From: Rhodoferax sp.
GTDB taxonomy: Bacteria > Pseudomonadota > Gammaproteobacteria > Burkholderiales > Burkholderiaceae_C
Assembly (NCBI RefSeq): GCF_028688795.1
Contig: NZ_JAQTXM010000011.1
Span: 62,001 to 126,000 of the forward strand
Reading direction: 5' to 3'
DNA: 64,000 nt
Shown here: positions 33,871 through 41,859 of the stretch, piece by piece
How positions within the stretch are numbered: the first letter of the stretch is position 1
Layout of the letters: each line of letters begins with the position of its first letter
The notes under the pieces: model-generated
What the model saw: the letters and a program-made list of their open reading frames with translations, nothing else
What the model was told of the DNA's origin: nothing
Databases searched by the model: none
Translations under genes and position numbers: made by a program

Positions 33871-35001
33871 TTAGCCTTTGAGCGTGGGGTAGTCGGTGTA
33901 CCCCTTGGCGCCGCCACCGTAATACGTGTTGCGGTCGCCTTCATTGAGCGGCTTGCCTTTGCGCAGGCGCTCCACCAAGTCCGGGTTGGCAATGAACGGG
34001 CGACCAAACGCCACCAGATCGGCACCACCCACGACGGCTTCCTGCGCCAGCGCCTTGTCCAGACCGTTGTTGATCATCCAGGCGCCTTTGCCAGCCGCAG
34101 CACGGTAAGCGCGGCGCAGGCCGGTGTAGTCAAACGGGCGGTCTGGCAACACACGCGGGCCACCGGTGGCGCCTTCGATAACGTGCACATAAGCCAGATT
34201 GAACGGCGCCAGCTCGCGCACCACGTAGTCAAACAAGGGTTGCGGGTCTGGGTCAAACGCATCATTGGCCGGGGTCACTGGGGACAGGCGAATGCCGACT
34301 TTGCCAGCACCCACGGCATCGGTCACGGCGCGCACCACTTCCAGCAGCAAGCGGGCACGGTTTTCGACGCTGCCACCAAAGTCGTCACGGCGTTGGTTAG
34401 AGCCGACCTTGAGGAATTGGTCCAACAAGTAACCATTGGCGGCATGAATCTCCACCCCGTCAAAACCAGCGGTGTGCACCGCATTGCGCGCAGCGGCCAC
34501 ATAGGCATGCACGATGTCGGGCAACTCGTAGGCTTGCAAAGCACGCGGCTCAGAGGTGTCGACAAAGCTCGGCACACCGTCCTTGATCAACACGGTTTTG
34601 GTTTTGGCCGTGATGGCCGAGGGCGCCACAGGCGCTGCCCCATGCGGCTGCAAGCTGGTGTGCGAGACCCGGCCCACATGCCAAAGCTGGCAAACGATTT
34701 TCCCGCCAGCCTTGTGCACCGCCTGGGTCACCGGCTTCCAGGCCTCTACTTGTTCCTCGGCGTACAAGCCGGGCACGTCTGAATAGCCTTGGCCTTGCTG
34801 GCTGATGGCCGTCGCCTCGCTGATGATCAGGCCGGCGCTAGCGCGCTGGCTGTAATACAGGGCCATGAGCGGCGTCGGGACGGCATCAGGCGCGCGGTTG
34901 CGCGTCAGCGGGGCCATGACGACGCGGTTGGCAAGGGAGAGGTCGCCCACTTGCAGGGGGTCAAACAGGGTGGCGGTACGGTAATGCATGGCTTGTCTCA
35001 T
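33871..35001 (-). CDS. nemA: Old Yellow Enzyme family NADH:flavin oxidoreductase
   Basis: 376 residues, FMN-dependent ene-reductase of NemA type. FDPLQVGDLSLANRVVMAPL and TRNRAPDAVPTPLMALYYSQRAS open the TIM barrel. CQLWHVGRVSH and the active-site pair in DGVEIHAANGYLLDQFLKVGSN (His/Asn) are intact, followed by RRDDFGGSVENRARLLLEV. An internal ATG at 34989 (MHYRTATLFDP) is an equally good start. It reduces electrophilic alkenes or nitro compounds, often in stress detoxification. It lies 29 bases downstream of nothing co-directional and appears to be transcribed alone. Confidence 0.9.
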   Translation of the reverse strand: MRQAMHYRTATLFDPLQVGDLSLANRVVMAPLTRNRAPDAVPTPLMALYYSQRASAGLIISEATAISQQGQGYSDVPGLYAEEQVEAWKPVTQAVHKAGGKIVCQLWHVGRVSHTSLQPHGAAPVAPSAITAKTKTVLIKDGVPSFVDTSEPRALQAYELPDIVHAYVAAARNAVHTAGFDGVEIHAANGYLLDQFLKVGSNQRRDDFGGSVENRARLLLEVVRAVTDAVGAGKVGIRLSPVTPANDAFDPDPQPLFDYVVRELAPFNLAYVHVIEGATGGPRVLPDRPFDYTGLRRAYRAAAGKGAWMINNGLDKALAQEAVVGGADLVAFGRPFIANPDLVERLRKGKPLNEGDRNTYYGGGAKGYTDYPTLKG

Positions 35002-35444
35002 GTAGGTATCTGAACGGTTCGCATTAGTTTAAGGTCTGTGCGACAGCGCTGCCGCGTTAATGCGGGTGCTGAGTCCGGCTCAATCCGTGAGACTCACCCC
35101 TAGGACAGCCAGCTTTTTTGCATACGAATCCCTGCGTTTAGCTGCTTTTGCAGCAGTTTCGACGGCCGTCTGAATGGCCTTGGGCCCTTTCTTTTGAGCA
35201 GCTTTGATCAATCCGAATTTGTGAGCGGCATCTACCTCCGCCCTCCTGAAAGTTGCGATGAGTTCGGAATTGGCAAGGGATTGATTCACAAGGACCTCAT
35301 TTTTAAAAGGGCTATTTTCTGCGTCTTTTCCAGTTGATAGCTGGTCAAGGCGAGCCGACACCAAATGGTTCCAAGTGTCTGGTTTGAATCGCGTAGATCG
35401 GCAACTCCTGGCTGCCTACTAAAACCTGTCTTCTTCAGCCGGAA
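35002..35444. other. Low-G+C spacer containing a gene fragment
   Basis: The 443 bases between the OYE gene and metW are visibly richer in A+T than the flanks. They contain only the open frame described at 35080-35415, and no recognisable promoter or repeat outside it. Confidence 0.5.
35080..35415 (-). pseudogene. Probable 3' fragment of an unidentified gene
   Basis: An open frame whose protein ends AAKRRDSYAKKLAVLGVSLTD. It is lysine/alanine-rich and helical (FRRAEVDAAHKFGLIKAAQK, AIQTAVETAAKAAKRRD). It has no ATG. The only possible starts are TTG at 35364 or the adjacent GTG, yet the protein-like frame continues upstream of them (RFKPDTWNHLVSARLDQL) to a TAG at 35416-35418. This suggests the N-terminal part of a longer gene has been lost. 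Base composition differs from its neighbours, consistent with acquired DNA. I cannot name a family. Confidence 0.45.
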
Positions 35445-36026
35445 TCACCGGGACAGTTGGTACACCGAGGTACCCGCCAGCAAATTAGGTAACCAGCGCA
35501 CCACTTCGCCGTCCTGCAGGCCAAAGCTGTCCTGCACCTTGAGGCCGCTGCTTTGCGCCAGCACACCCAGGTCGGCATGGGTGCCAACACGGATGTTGGG
35601 CGTGTCAAACCATTGGTAGGGCAGGCGCTTGGTCACCGGCATGCGGCCCTTGAGCACGCTCAGGCGGTTTGGCCAGTGGGCAAAGTTAGGGAAGGCGACG
35701 ATGCCTAGGCGCCCCACGCGCACGGTTTCAATCAGCATCACCTCGGCGTTGCGCAGGTGTTGCAGGGTGTCAATTTGCAGCACCACGTCAAACGAAGCGT
35801 CCTCGAACATGCTCAGACCTTCGTCCAGGTTGAGCTGAATGACGTTGACACCGCGCTTGACGCAGGCTAGCACATTGGCGTCGTCAATCTCCACGCCATA
35901 ACCGGTGCAACCGCGCGTGGCTTTCAGGTGCGCCAGCATGGCGCCGTCGCCACAGCCCAGGTCCAACACCCGCGAGCCCTCTGGGACCAGTTGCGCCAGG
36001 GCGTTCATCAGGTGCGGGTCGCTCAT
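35445..36026 (-). CDS. metW: MetW, methionine-biosynthesis methyltransferase-like protein
   Basis: 193 residues. [20 protein letters not shown] is the SAM-binding GxGxG motif, [20 protein letters not shown] and [20 protein letters not shown] are typical MetW segments, and [24 protein letters not shown] sequence (here [20 protein letters not shown]) and [15 protein letters not shown] complete the signature. MetW is encoded next to MetX in many proteobacteria and stimulates MetX-dependent methionine synthesis. It overlaps the metX stop by 4 bases. Confidence 0.95.
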   Translation of the reverse strand: MSDPHLMNALAQLVPEGSRVLDLGCGDGAMLAHLKATRGCTGYGVEIDDANVLACVKRGVNVIQLNLDEGLSMFEDASFDVVLQIDTLQHLRNAEVMLIETVRVGRLGIVAFPNFAHWPNRLSVLKGRMPVTKRLPYQWFDTPNIRVGTHADLGVLAQSSGLKVQDSFGLQDGEVVRWLPNLLAGTSVYQLSR

Positions 36027-37198
36027 GCTTGCACCTCAATGCTTTCAAAATAAGAGCGCACTACGCTTATATAACGGGGATCATCAAGCAAAAAGGCATC
36101 ATGCCCATGAGGCGCGTCGATTTCGGCATAACTGACATCGCGTTTGTTGTCCAGCAGCGCCTTGACGATTTCACGGCTGCGCTTGGGGGCAAATCGCCAG
36201 TCGGTGGTGAAGCTGACCAGCAAAAACTTGGCGCTGGCCCGAGCCAGTGCCAGGCTCAGGTTGCCGTTGTAACGGCGGGCTGGGTCAAAATAATCAAGGG
36301 CGCGGGTGATCAGCAGGTAGGTGTTGGCGTCAAAGTATTCGGCAAATTTGTCACCCTGGTAACGCAGGTAACTTTCGATCTGGAACTCGGCCTCCAGCGT
36401 GCTGAATTTGTAGGGCACAGCAGATGTGGCGCGCACATCCCCGGGCGGCAGCGCCGCAAGCGAAGCAACAAGCGCAGGGGCAATCTGGTCGCGGCCAAAT
36501 TTTTCGTTCATCACGTCATCACTCAGGTAGGTGATGTGGCCAATCATTCGGGCAATGCGCAGCCCGCGTTTGGGCACGGTGCCGTGGTCGTAAAAATGGC
36601 CGCCATGAAACTCGGGATCGGTGGTGATGGCGCGGCGGGCAACTTCGTTGAAGGCGATGTTTTCTGCCGTCAGGTTGGGCGCGCTGGCAATCACCAGCGC
36701 ATGGCGCACACGGCCTGGGTACTGCAGCGTCCAGCTCAGGGCCTGCATGCCGCCCAAACTGCCACCCATCACGGCGGCCAGGGTTTGAATGCCCAACGCG
36801 TCAAGCAAACGGGCTTGGGCATCGACCCAGTCTTCCACCGTGACCACCGGAAAACCTGCGCCGTAAACGCGGCCGGTGTCGGGGTTGGTGTGCATTGGGC
36901 CAGTTGAGCCAAAACACGAGCCCAGGTTGTTGACACCAATGACAAAGAATTTGTTCGTATCAAGCGGCTTGCCGGGGCCAATCATGTTGTCCCACCAGCC
37001 TTCGCTCTTGTCCTGCCCCGCGTACACGCCCGCCACATGGTGCGAGGCGTTCAAGGCGTGACAAACCAGAACCGCGTTGGACCTGGCGGCGTTGAGCGTG
37101 CCGTAGGTCTCAAAGCTCAGGTGGTAGTCGCGCAGTGATGCGCCGCTTTGCAAAGGCAAGGCAGCAGCAAATTGCATGGACTGTGGCGTAGCGATCAT
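36023..37198 (-). CDS. metX: MetX, homoserine O-acyltransferase
   Basis: 391 residues. It is an alpha/beta-hydrolase acyltransferase that activates homoserine for methionine synthesis. The start is the ATG at 37198; a TTG just before it is less likely. [32 protein letters not shown], the nucleophile elbow [12 protein letters not shown] and the C-terminal [11 protein letters not shown] catalytic His region are intact. Acetyl versus succinyl specificity cannot be read with certainty; proteobacterial MetX next to MetW often uses succinyl-CoA. A probable SAM-II riboswitch lies in its leader (37304-37374). Confidence 0.95.
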   Translation of the reverse strand: MIATPQSMQFAAALPLQSGASLRDYHLSFETYGTLNAARSNAVLVCHALNASHHVAGVYAGQDKSEGWWDNMIGPGKPLDTNKFFVIGVNNLGSCFGSTGPMHTNPDTGRVYGAGFPVVTVEDWVDAQARLLDALGIQTLAAVMGGSLGGMQALSWTLQYPGRVRHALVIASAPNLTAENIAFNEVARRAITTDPEFHGGHFYDHGTVPKRGLRIARMIGHITYLSDDVMNEKFGRDQIAPALVASLAALPPGDVRATSAVPYKFSTLEAEFQIESYLRYQGDKFAEYFDANTYLLITRALDYFDPARRYNGNLSLALARASAKFLLVSFTTDWRFAPKRSREIVKALLDNKRDVSYAEIDAPHGHDAFLLDDPRYISVVRSYFESIEVQA

Positions 37199-37303
37199 CA
37201 AGATGTCAATCAGTTGGGGACAGAACTGGGGCGCTTCGCGTCACTGCGGTCTGTTCCACTAAGTTTCATGTGTGACGCTAAAGGCAAAACCGGGTGGGCA
37301 GGC

Positions 37304-37374
37304 ATCTTTAGCGGTACTTGTTATGCGCCCGCAATTCTGGCAAATCGGCGCTTTGCCAGTATATCAACGCGGCG
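37304..37374 (-). promoter_or_regulatory. Probable SAM-II (SAM-alpha) riboswitch upstream of metX
   Basis: Reading the minus strand from 37374: GCGTT GATATA, then a perfect 8-bp hairpin CTGGCAAA / TTTGCCAG, then AATTGCG GGCGC (pairing with GCGTT), then ATAACAAGTACC GCTAAAG. The order stem, GAUUUA-like box, UUGCA-like box, stem, GCUAAA matches the SAM-II aptamer, with an extra hairpin in the first loop. Downstream a CTTTAGC at 37277-37283 can pair perfectly with the GCTAAAG, offering a competing structure. Position before metX fits the known target of this class. Confidence 0.6.
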
Positions 37375-37377
37375 TGA

Positions 37378-38388
37378 TCAGGGAATGAACACGCAAGGGT
37401 GCTGCTCAAGCCGCAATGCCACTTCGGCGCGCGTTGGCGGCACACAGCCGCGGCGCATCACACACAGGCTGGCACTGGCAATGGCGCTGCCGAGCAAGTG
37501 CTTGGCCACGTCGGCAGCCACCGCTGCGCTGCCCCAATCCGTGGACAGTTTGTGCCCCAGCATCGCAGCCACCAACCCGGCCAGAAAACAGTCGCCTGCA
37601 CCCACCGTGTCAACCACCGATACGGGGGCTTGTTCTTGCGCCTGAAACACCTGGCCATGGCGGGTCAGCAAAGCCGCGCCTTCAGCACCCAAGGTGAGCG
37701 CCATCACGCTGGCGCGACTGCTGTGCAGCAGATGCTGCGCCTGCGCCAAGGCGTTCGCACCCGGGAGGTTCAGGCAGGCCAGATCTTCGTCACTGGCCTT
37801 GATCACGTCGGCGTACTGCAACGCCGTGAGCACGTGGCGACGGTACTGCTCCAGATTGGGCATGACAGAAGGGCGCAGGTTGGCATCAATCACCACGGTG
37901 CGGCCGGCTTGGCGCTGCGCAGCCAGCCAGGGCAGATAGGTGTCTGCATCGTCCGGTGACAACGCCAGGGCACCAGTACAAACCAGCGTCAAGTCCTCAA
38001 GGTCGTGGCAGGCCTGGGTCAAGGCGGTGGCCGTGGTGGCCCGGTCTGCCACGCCTTCACGGTAAAACGCGTAATCAGGGTGGCCTTGTTCATTGACATT
38101 CACCACCGCCAACGAAGTGACCTGAACCACTGGCTCGGGCACGGCCAGATGCACACCGTCATCAACCAGACCCTGCGCCAAACGCTGGCCAAACCGGTCG
38201 CGCGACAGGGGGTTGAGGTACAGCGTACCGACCTCTTGACGGGCCAGCGCCCGGGTCAGGTTGTAGACCGCACCGCCCAGACACGGCTCAAACCGGCCAT
38301 CGGCATGGGCAATGAAATCGATCAAGGCTTCGCCTGCGGTGGCGACTTGGACAGAAGAATTTATTTGCATGGTATTAGGGTTTTCCAT
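37378..38388 (-). CDS. PfkB-family sugar kinase, probable fructokinase
   Basis: 336 residues of the ribokinase/PfkB family. VATAGEALIDFIAHADGRFE and PCLGGAVYNLTRALARQEV (glycine-rich sugar-binding motif), TVVIDANLRPSVM, and DTVGAGDCFLAGLVAAML with the catalytic Asp and anion hole are all present. It is divergent from the frcBCA sugar transporter genes, so it probably phosphorylates the imported sugar (fructose). The start is uncertain: ATG at 38388 or at 38370 (MQINSSVQVA). The former touches the first of two operator-like palindromes. Confidence 0.9.
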   Translation of the reverse strand: MENPNTMQINSSVQVATAGEALIDFIAHADGRFEPCLGGAVYNLTRALARQEVGTLYLNPLSRDRFGQRLAQGLVDDGVHLAVPEPVVQVTSLAVVNVNEQGHPDYAFYREGVADRATTATALTQACHDLEDLTLVCTGALALSPDDADTYLPWLAAQRQAGRTVVIDANLRPSVMPNLEQYRRHVLTALQYADVIKASDEDLACLNLPGANALAQAQHLLHSSRASVMALTLGAEGAALLTRHGQVFQAQEQAPVSVVDTVGAGDCFLAGLVAAMLGHKLSTDWGSAAVAADVAKHLLGSAIASASLCVMRRGCVPPTRAEVALRLEQHPCVFIP

Positions 38389-38389
38389 A

Positions 38390-38410
38390 ACTAAAACAAC
38401 TTGATTTAGT
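38390..38410. promoter_or_regulatory. Operator candidate 1, ACTAAA-N9-TTTAGT
   Basis: A 21-bp inverted repeat with perfect 6-bp arms and a 9-base spacer in the gap between the divergent kinase and frcB genes. It abuts a second site of identical geometry. Confidence 0.6.
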
Positions 38411-38431
38411 AACTATTCTGCCACTATAGTT
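38411..38431. promoter_or_regulatory. Operator candidate 2, AACTAT-N9-ATAGTT
   Basis: A second 21-bp inverted repeat with perfect 6-bp arms and a 9-base spacer, starting at the base after site 1. Centre-to-centre distance is 21 bp, two helical turns. This fits cooperative binding by the ROK regulator encoded at 41856. Confidence 0.6.
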
Positions 38432-38540
38432 CAGCCACGCTAGACAAACAAGCGTAATTACCCGCAGGCCAGCCTGAAGCAACCTGCACCAGAGCCAACC
38501 GATCGTCCCGCAAGGACACAGACCAAAGAGGAACACAACC

Positions 38541-39527
38541 ATGAAGTTTTCGACCACCCTGCTGTTGAGCACCCTGACCCTGGCCACCACCGCCGCGTTT
38601 GCCGCCAACGAGCCCATCATTGGCCTGATCACCAAGACTGAGACCAACCCATTCTTCGTCAAGATGAAGGAAGGCGCACAGGCCGAAGCCAAGAAAGCCG
38701 GTGCCAAGCTGCTCAGCGCTGCGGGCAAGAAAGACGGCGACACCGCCAGCCAGATCACAGCCCTGGAAAACATGGCCGCCGCTGGTGCCAAGACAATTTT
38801 GATCACCTCCACAGGCGACGCCATCATCCCGACCGTGAAAAAGGTGCAGGCCAAGGGTGTGCAAGTGATTGCGCTGGACAGCCCGTTTGACGGCGCTGAT
38901 GCCCTGTTTGCCACTGACAACTACAAGGCCGGCGTGCTGATTGGCCAATATGCCAAGGCGGCGTTGGGCAACAAACCTGCCAAGATTGCGATGCTCGACT
39001 TGTTCCCCGGCCACCCGGTGGGCGCACAACGCCACAACGGCTTCATGACCGGTTTTGGCTTGAAAGCCAATGACGCCAAATCCAACGAACTGTCTTCCAC
39101 GCCTGAGACCGTGTGTGCTGGCGACACTGACGGCAACCAGGCCAAAGGCCAGACCGCCATGGAAAACTGCCTGCAAAAGAACCCTGACATCAACGTGGTT
39201 TACACCATCAACGAACCAGCCGCTGCAGGTGCCTACAACGCCTTGAAGAAGGCCGGCAAAGAAAAAGGCGTGATCATTGTGTCGGTGGACGGTGGTTGCC
39301 AAGGCATCAAGGACACCGCTGCCGGCATCATCACCGCAACGTCGCAGCAATACCCGCTGAAGATGGCGTCGATGGGCGTGGCGGCAGGCGTGGAATACGC
39401 AAAGACTGGCAAGAAAGTCTCTGGCTACACCGACACCGGCGTGACCCTGATTGCTGGCAAACCAGTGGCCGGCGTGGACAGCAAGGACACCAAGGTTGGC
39501 ATGGACCTGTGCTGGGGCACCAAGTAA
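38541..39527 (+). CDS. frcB: FrcB-like periplasmic sugar-binding protein
   Basis: 328 residues. MKFSTTLLLSTLTLATTAAF is a signal peptide (cleavage after AFA). The mature protein is of the ribose/fructose-binding type 1 fold: EPIIGLITKTETNPFFVKMK, ALENMAAAGAKTILITSTGD, VQVIALDSPFDGADALFATD and IIVSVDGGCQGIKDTAAGII. Paired cysteines (TVCAG... MENCLQKN and the LCWG end) resemble FrcB proteins. GAGGA precedes the ATG. It leads frcB-frcC-frcA, followed by a FucU and a ROK gene. Fructose is the best guess because the adjacent kinase looks like a fructokinase. Confidence 0.9.
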   Translation: MKFSTTLLLSTLTLATTAAFAANEPIIGLITKTETNPFFVKMKEGAQAEAKKAGAKLLSAAGKKDGDTASQITALENMAAAGAKTILITSTGDAIIPTVKKVQAKGVQVIALDSPFDGADALFATDNYKAGVLIGQYAKAALGNKPAKIAMLDLFPGHPVGAQRHNGFMTGFGLKANDAKSNELSSTPETVCAGDTDGNQAKGQTAMENCLQKNPDINVVYTINEPAAAGAYNALKKAGKEKGVIIVSVDGGCQGIKDTAAGIITATSQQYPLKMASMGVAAGVEYAKTGKKVSGYTDTGVTLIAGKPVAGVDSKDTKVGMDLCWGTK

Positions 39528-39543
39528 TTTTCTAAGTAGGCGT

Positions 39544-39610
39544 CATTGCGAGGCGCGACAGCGAAGCGGCCATCCATGCCCGCCTGGATTGCCGCGCTGC
39601 CCTCGCAATG
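39544..39610. repeat. REP-like palindromic element between frcB and frcC
   Basis: Outer arms CATTGCGAGG and CCTCGCAATG enclose inner arms GCGGCcATCCA and TGGATtGCCGC around an 8-base centre, so almost the whole 67 bases can fold into one hairpin. Elements with CATTGCGAGG termini are scattered in many proteobacterial genomes. Here it sits between two genes of one transporter and may stabilise the highly expressed frcB message relative to frcC. Confidence 0.7.
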
Positions 39611-39643
39611 GCTACATCGTTCATTTTTCACACGGAGTCTGTG

Positions 39644-40603
39644 ATGTCCACGACAACCAAACGCCCCATTCCCTGGGGAGCCCTTGGCCCCTGGCTTGCC
39701 CTGGCGGTGACCTGCCTGTTTTTTACCACCCAGTCTGACCGATTTTTGAGCGGCGAAAACCTCTCGTTGGTGCTGCAACAGGTGATGGTGGTGGGCGTGT
39801 TGGCCATTGGCCAGTCGCTGATCATTTTGACCGCCGGCATTGACTTGTCGTGCGGCATGGTGATGGCCTTGGGCGGCGTGGTGATGACCAAATTTGCCGC
39901 CAATTACGGCATGGACCCGTATGCGGCCATCATGTGCGGGCTGGCCGTGACCACCGGTTTTGGCCTGATCAACGGCCTGCTGGTGACACGCATCAAGCTG
40001 CCGCCATTTATTGTCACTTTGGGCACGCTGAACATTGCCTTTGCCATCACCCAAATCTATTCAGAGTCACAAACCATCACCAACCTGCCCAGTGTCATGA
40101 CGGCGTTGGGCGAGACCTTCAACCTGGGCAGCACCGAAGTCAGCCTGGGCACCGTGACCATGCTGTTTTTGTATGCGCTGGCCTGGTTTGTGCTGCGCGA
40201 AACCGCCCCTGGCCGCCATCTGTACGCGGTGGGCAACAACCCGGAAGCGGCGCGCCTGACCGGCATCAATGTGGACCGCGTGCTGATCACGGTCTATGCC
40301 TTGGCCGGCCTGTTTTACGGTATTGCCGCGATGCTGTCGGTGGCGCGCACCGGCGTCGGTGACCCGAACGCCGGGCAGACCGAAAACCTGGACGCCATCA
40401 CCGCCGTGGTGTTGGGCGGCACCAGCCTGTTTGGCGGGCGCGGCATCATTTTGGGCTCGCTGGTCGGTGCGGTCATCGTCGGCGTGTTCCGCAACGGCCT
40501 GACCCTGATGGGTGTGGCCTCGGTCTACCAAACATTGATCACCGGCATCTTGGTGATTCTGGCGGTAGCGGCTGACCAAATGTCTCGCAAAGGAGCGCGC
40601 TAA
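39644..40603 (+). CDS. frcC: FrcC-like sugar ABC transporter permease
   Basis: 319 residues from MSTTTKRPIPWGALGPWL (GGAG upstream). An earlier ATG at 39608 lies within the palindromic element. It is an RbsC/FrcC-type permease with about 8-10 membrane segments; AGIDLSCGMVMALGGVVMTK and FIVTLGTLNIAFAITQIYS are family hallmarks. NNPEAARLTGINVDRVLITV is the cytoplasmic EAA-like loop, and GVGDPNAGQTENLDAITAVV with LGGTSLFGGRGIILGSLVGA is the conserved C-terminal block. Its TAA stop shares a base with the frcA ATG (TAATG). Confidence 0.93.
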   Translation: MSTTTKRPIPWGALGPWLALAVTCLFFTTQSDRFLSGENLSLVLQQVMVVGVLAIGQSLIILTAGIDLSCGMVMALGGVVMTKFAANYGMDPYAAIMCGLAVTTGFGLINGLLVTRIKLPPFIVTLGTLNIAFAITQIYSESQTITNLPSVMTALGETFNLGSTEVSLGTVTMLFLYALAWFVLRETAPGRHLYAVGNNPEAARLTGINVDRVLITVYALAGLFYGIAAMLSVARTGVGDPNAGQTENLDAITAVVLGGTSLFGGRGIILGSLVGAVIVGVFRNGLTLMGVASVYQTLITGILVILAVAADQMSRKGAR

Positions 40604-41397
40604 TGAGCACCACCACACAACCCTTGGTCATGCAGGCCAAAGGCATCGTCAAACGCTACGGTCAGGTCACCGCACTTGATGGCACCGACTTTGAGCTGCG
40701 CGCCGGCGAAATCATGGCCATCATTGGCGACAACGGCGCCGGCAAGTCATCCCTGATCAAAGCCCTGTCTGGCGCCACCGTGCCCGATGAAGGCGAACTG
40801 CTGCTCGACGGCAAACCGGTGCGGTTCAAGTCCCCCATTGATGCCCGCAAAGCCGGCATCGAGACGGTGTACCAGGACTTGGCCGTGGCACCCGCCATGA
40901 GCATTGCCGAGAACCTGTTCTTGGGCCGCGAGTTGATCAAACCCGGCATGCTGGGCCAACTGCTGCGCCTGCTGGACAAGAAAGAAATGCTGGCGCAAGC
41001 CATTGCCCGGATGCAGGAGCTCAAGGTCGGCATCCGCTCCATGACACAAGCGGTGGAAACCCTGTCGGGTGGCCAACGTCAATGCGTGGCAGTAGCCCGT
41101 GCGGCGGCTTTTGCCCAGCACGTCGTCATCATGGACGAGCCCACTGCGGCGCTGGGCGTGAAAGAAGGCAACATGGTGCTGGAACTGATTCGCCGCGTTC
41201 GCGACAAGGGCCTGCCGGTGATTCTGATCAGCCACAACATGCCGCACGTGTTTGAGGTGGCCGACCGCATCCACATCCAGCGCCTGGGCAAACGCGCCGC
41301 CGTGGTCAACCCCAAAACCATCAGCATGAGCGACACCGTGGCGGTGATGACCGGCGCCAAGACGGTGGATGAATTGCCTGCCAATGCCCACGCCTAA
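40603..41397 (+). CDS. frcA: FrcA-like sugar ABC transporter ATPase (single domain)
   Basis: 264 residues with a single ABC domain, as in FrcA of Sinorhizobium meliloti and unlike RbsA or AraG, which have two. Walker A is GDNGAGKSSLIKALSG, the signature is LSGGQRQCVAVARAAAF, Walker B is VVIMDEPTAALGVKEG, and the switch His is in VILISHNMPHVFEVADRI. It is translationally coupled to frcC. Ten bases separate it from the FucU gene. Confidence 0.93.
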   Translation: MSTTTQPLVMQAKGIVKRYGQVTALDGTDFELRAGEIMAIIGDNGAGKSSLIKALSGATVPDEGELLLDGKPVRFKSPIDARKAGIETVYQDLAVAPAMSIAENLFLGRELIKPGMLGQLLRLLDKKEMLAQAIARMQELKVGIRSMTQAVETLSGGQRQCVAVARAAAFAQHVVIMDEPTAALGVKEGNMVLELIRRVRDKGLPVILISHNMPHVFEVADRIHIQRLGKRAAVVNPKTISMSDTVAVMTGAKTVDELPANAHA

Positions 41398-41406
41398 AAG
41401 TTAAAC

Positions 41407-41859
41407 ATGCTCAAAGGAATCTCCCCCCTGCTCACGCCCGAGTTGCTCAAAATCATGATGGAAATGGGCCACGACGATGCGCTGGTGCTGGCAGACGCCA
41501 ACTTCACCGCCATGAGCATCGCTGCCGGCAAACCGGTGATCCGGCTACCGGGTGCGTCGATGCTGCAAGCGGTGCAGGCCATCAGCGCGCTGCTGCCGCT
41601 GGCCGCCGACGTGCCACACCCGGTGGGCTTCATGGCCGTGAGCGGTGAACCCGCCAGTTACCGCTCTGCCCTGCAACGTGACGTCATCACCCTGATTCAG
41701 CCGGAAATGCTGCCCAGCCAAAGCGCAGAGCCCGTAGAGCGCTATGCTTTTTATGATCGCGCGCGCGCCGCCTACGCCATTGTGCTGACCGGCGAAAAGC
41801 AACCCTTTGGCAACTTCATCCTTCGCAAAGGCGTCATCGGCGAAAATCTGCGCCCATGA
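41407..41859 (+). CDS. fucU: FucU/RbsD-family sugar mutarotase
   Basis: 150 residues, close to the family length of 140-150. MLKGISPLLTPELLKIMMEM then GHDDALVLADANFTAMS carries the catalytic His and Asp of RbsD/FucU pyranases and mutarotases. YDRARAAYAIVLTGEKQPFG and NFILRKGVI at the C-terminus hold the second active-site patch (Tyr, Asn). In this context it would speed anomer or ring interconversion of the imported sugar before phosphorylation. It overlaps the ROK gene by 4 bases. Confidence 0.92.
   Translation: MLKGISPLLTPELLKIMMEMGHDDALVLADANFTAMSIAAGKPVIRLPGASMLQAVQAISALLPLAADVPHPVGFMAVSGEPASYRSALQRDVITLIQPEMLPSQSAEPVERYAFYDRARAAYAIVLTGEKQPFGNFILRKGVIGENLRP

Noticed and set aside
36029..36907. 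A 292-codon open frame opposite metX
   Set aside because: Antisense shadow of a well-conserved acyltransferase, with low-complexity composition and no recognisable domain.
38424..39350. A 308-codon open frame on the minus strand opposite frcB
   Set aside because: frcB has a signal peptide, clear family motifs and a ribosome-binding site; the opposite frame has none of these.
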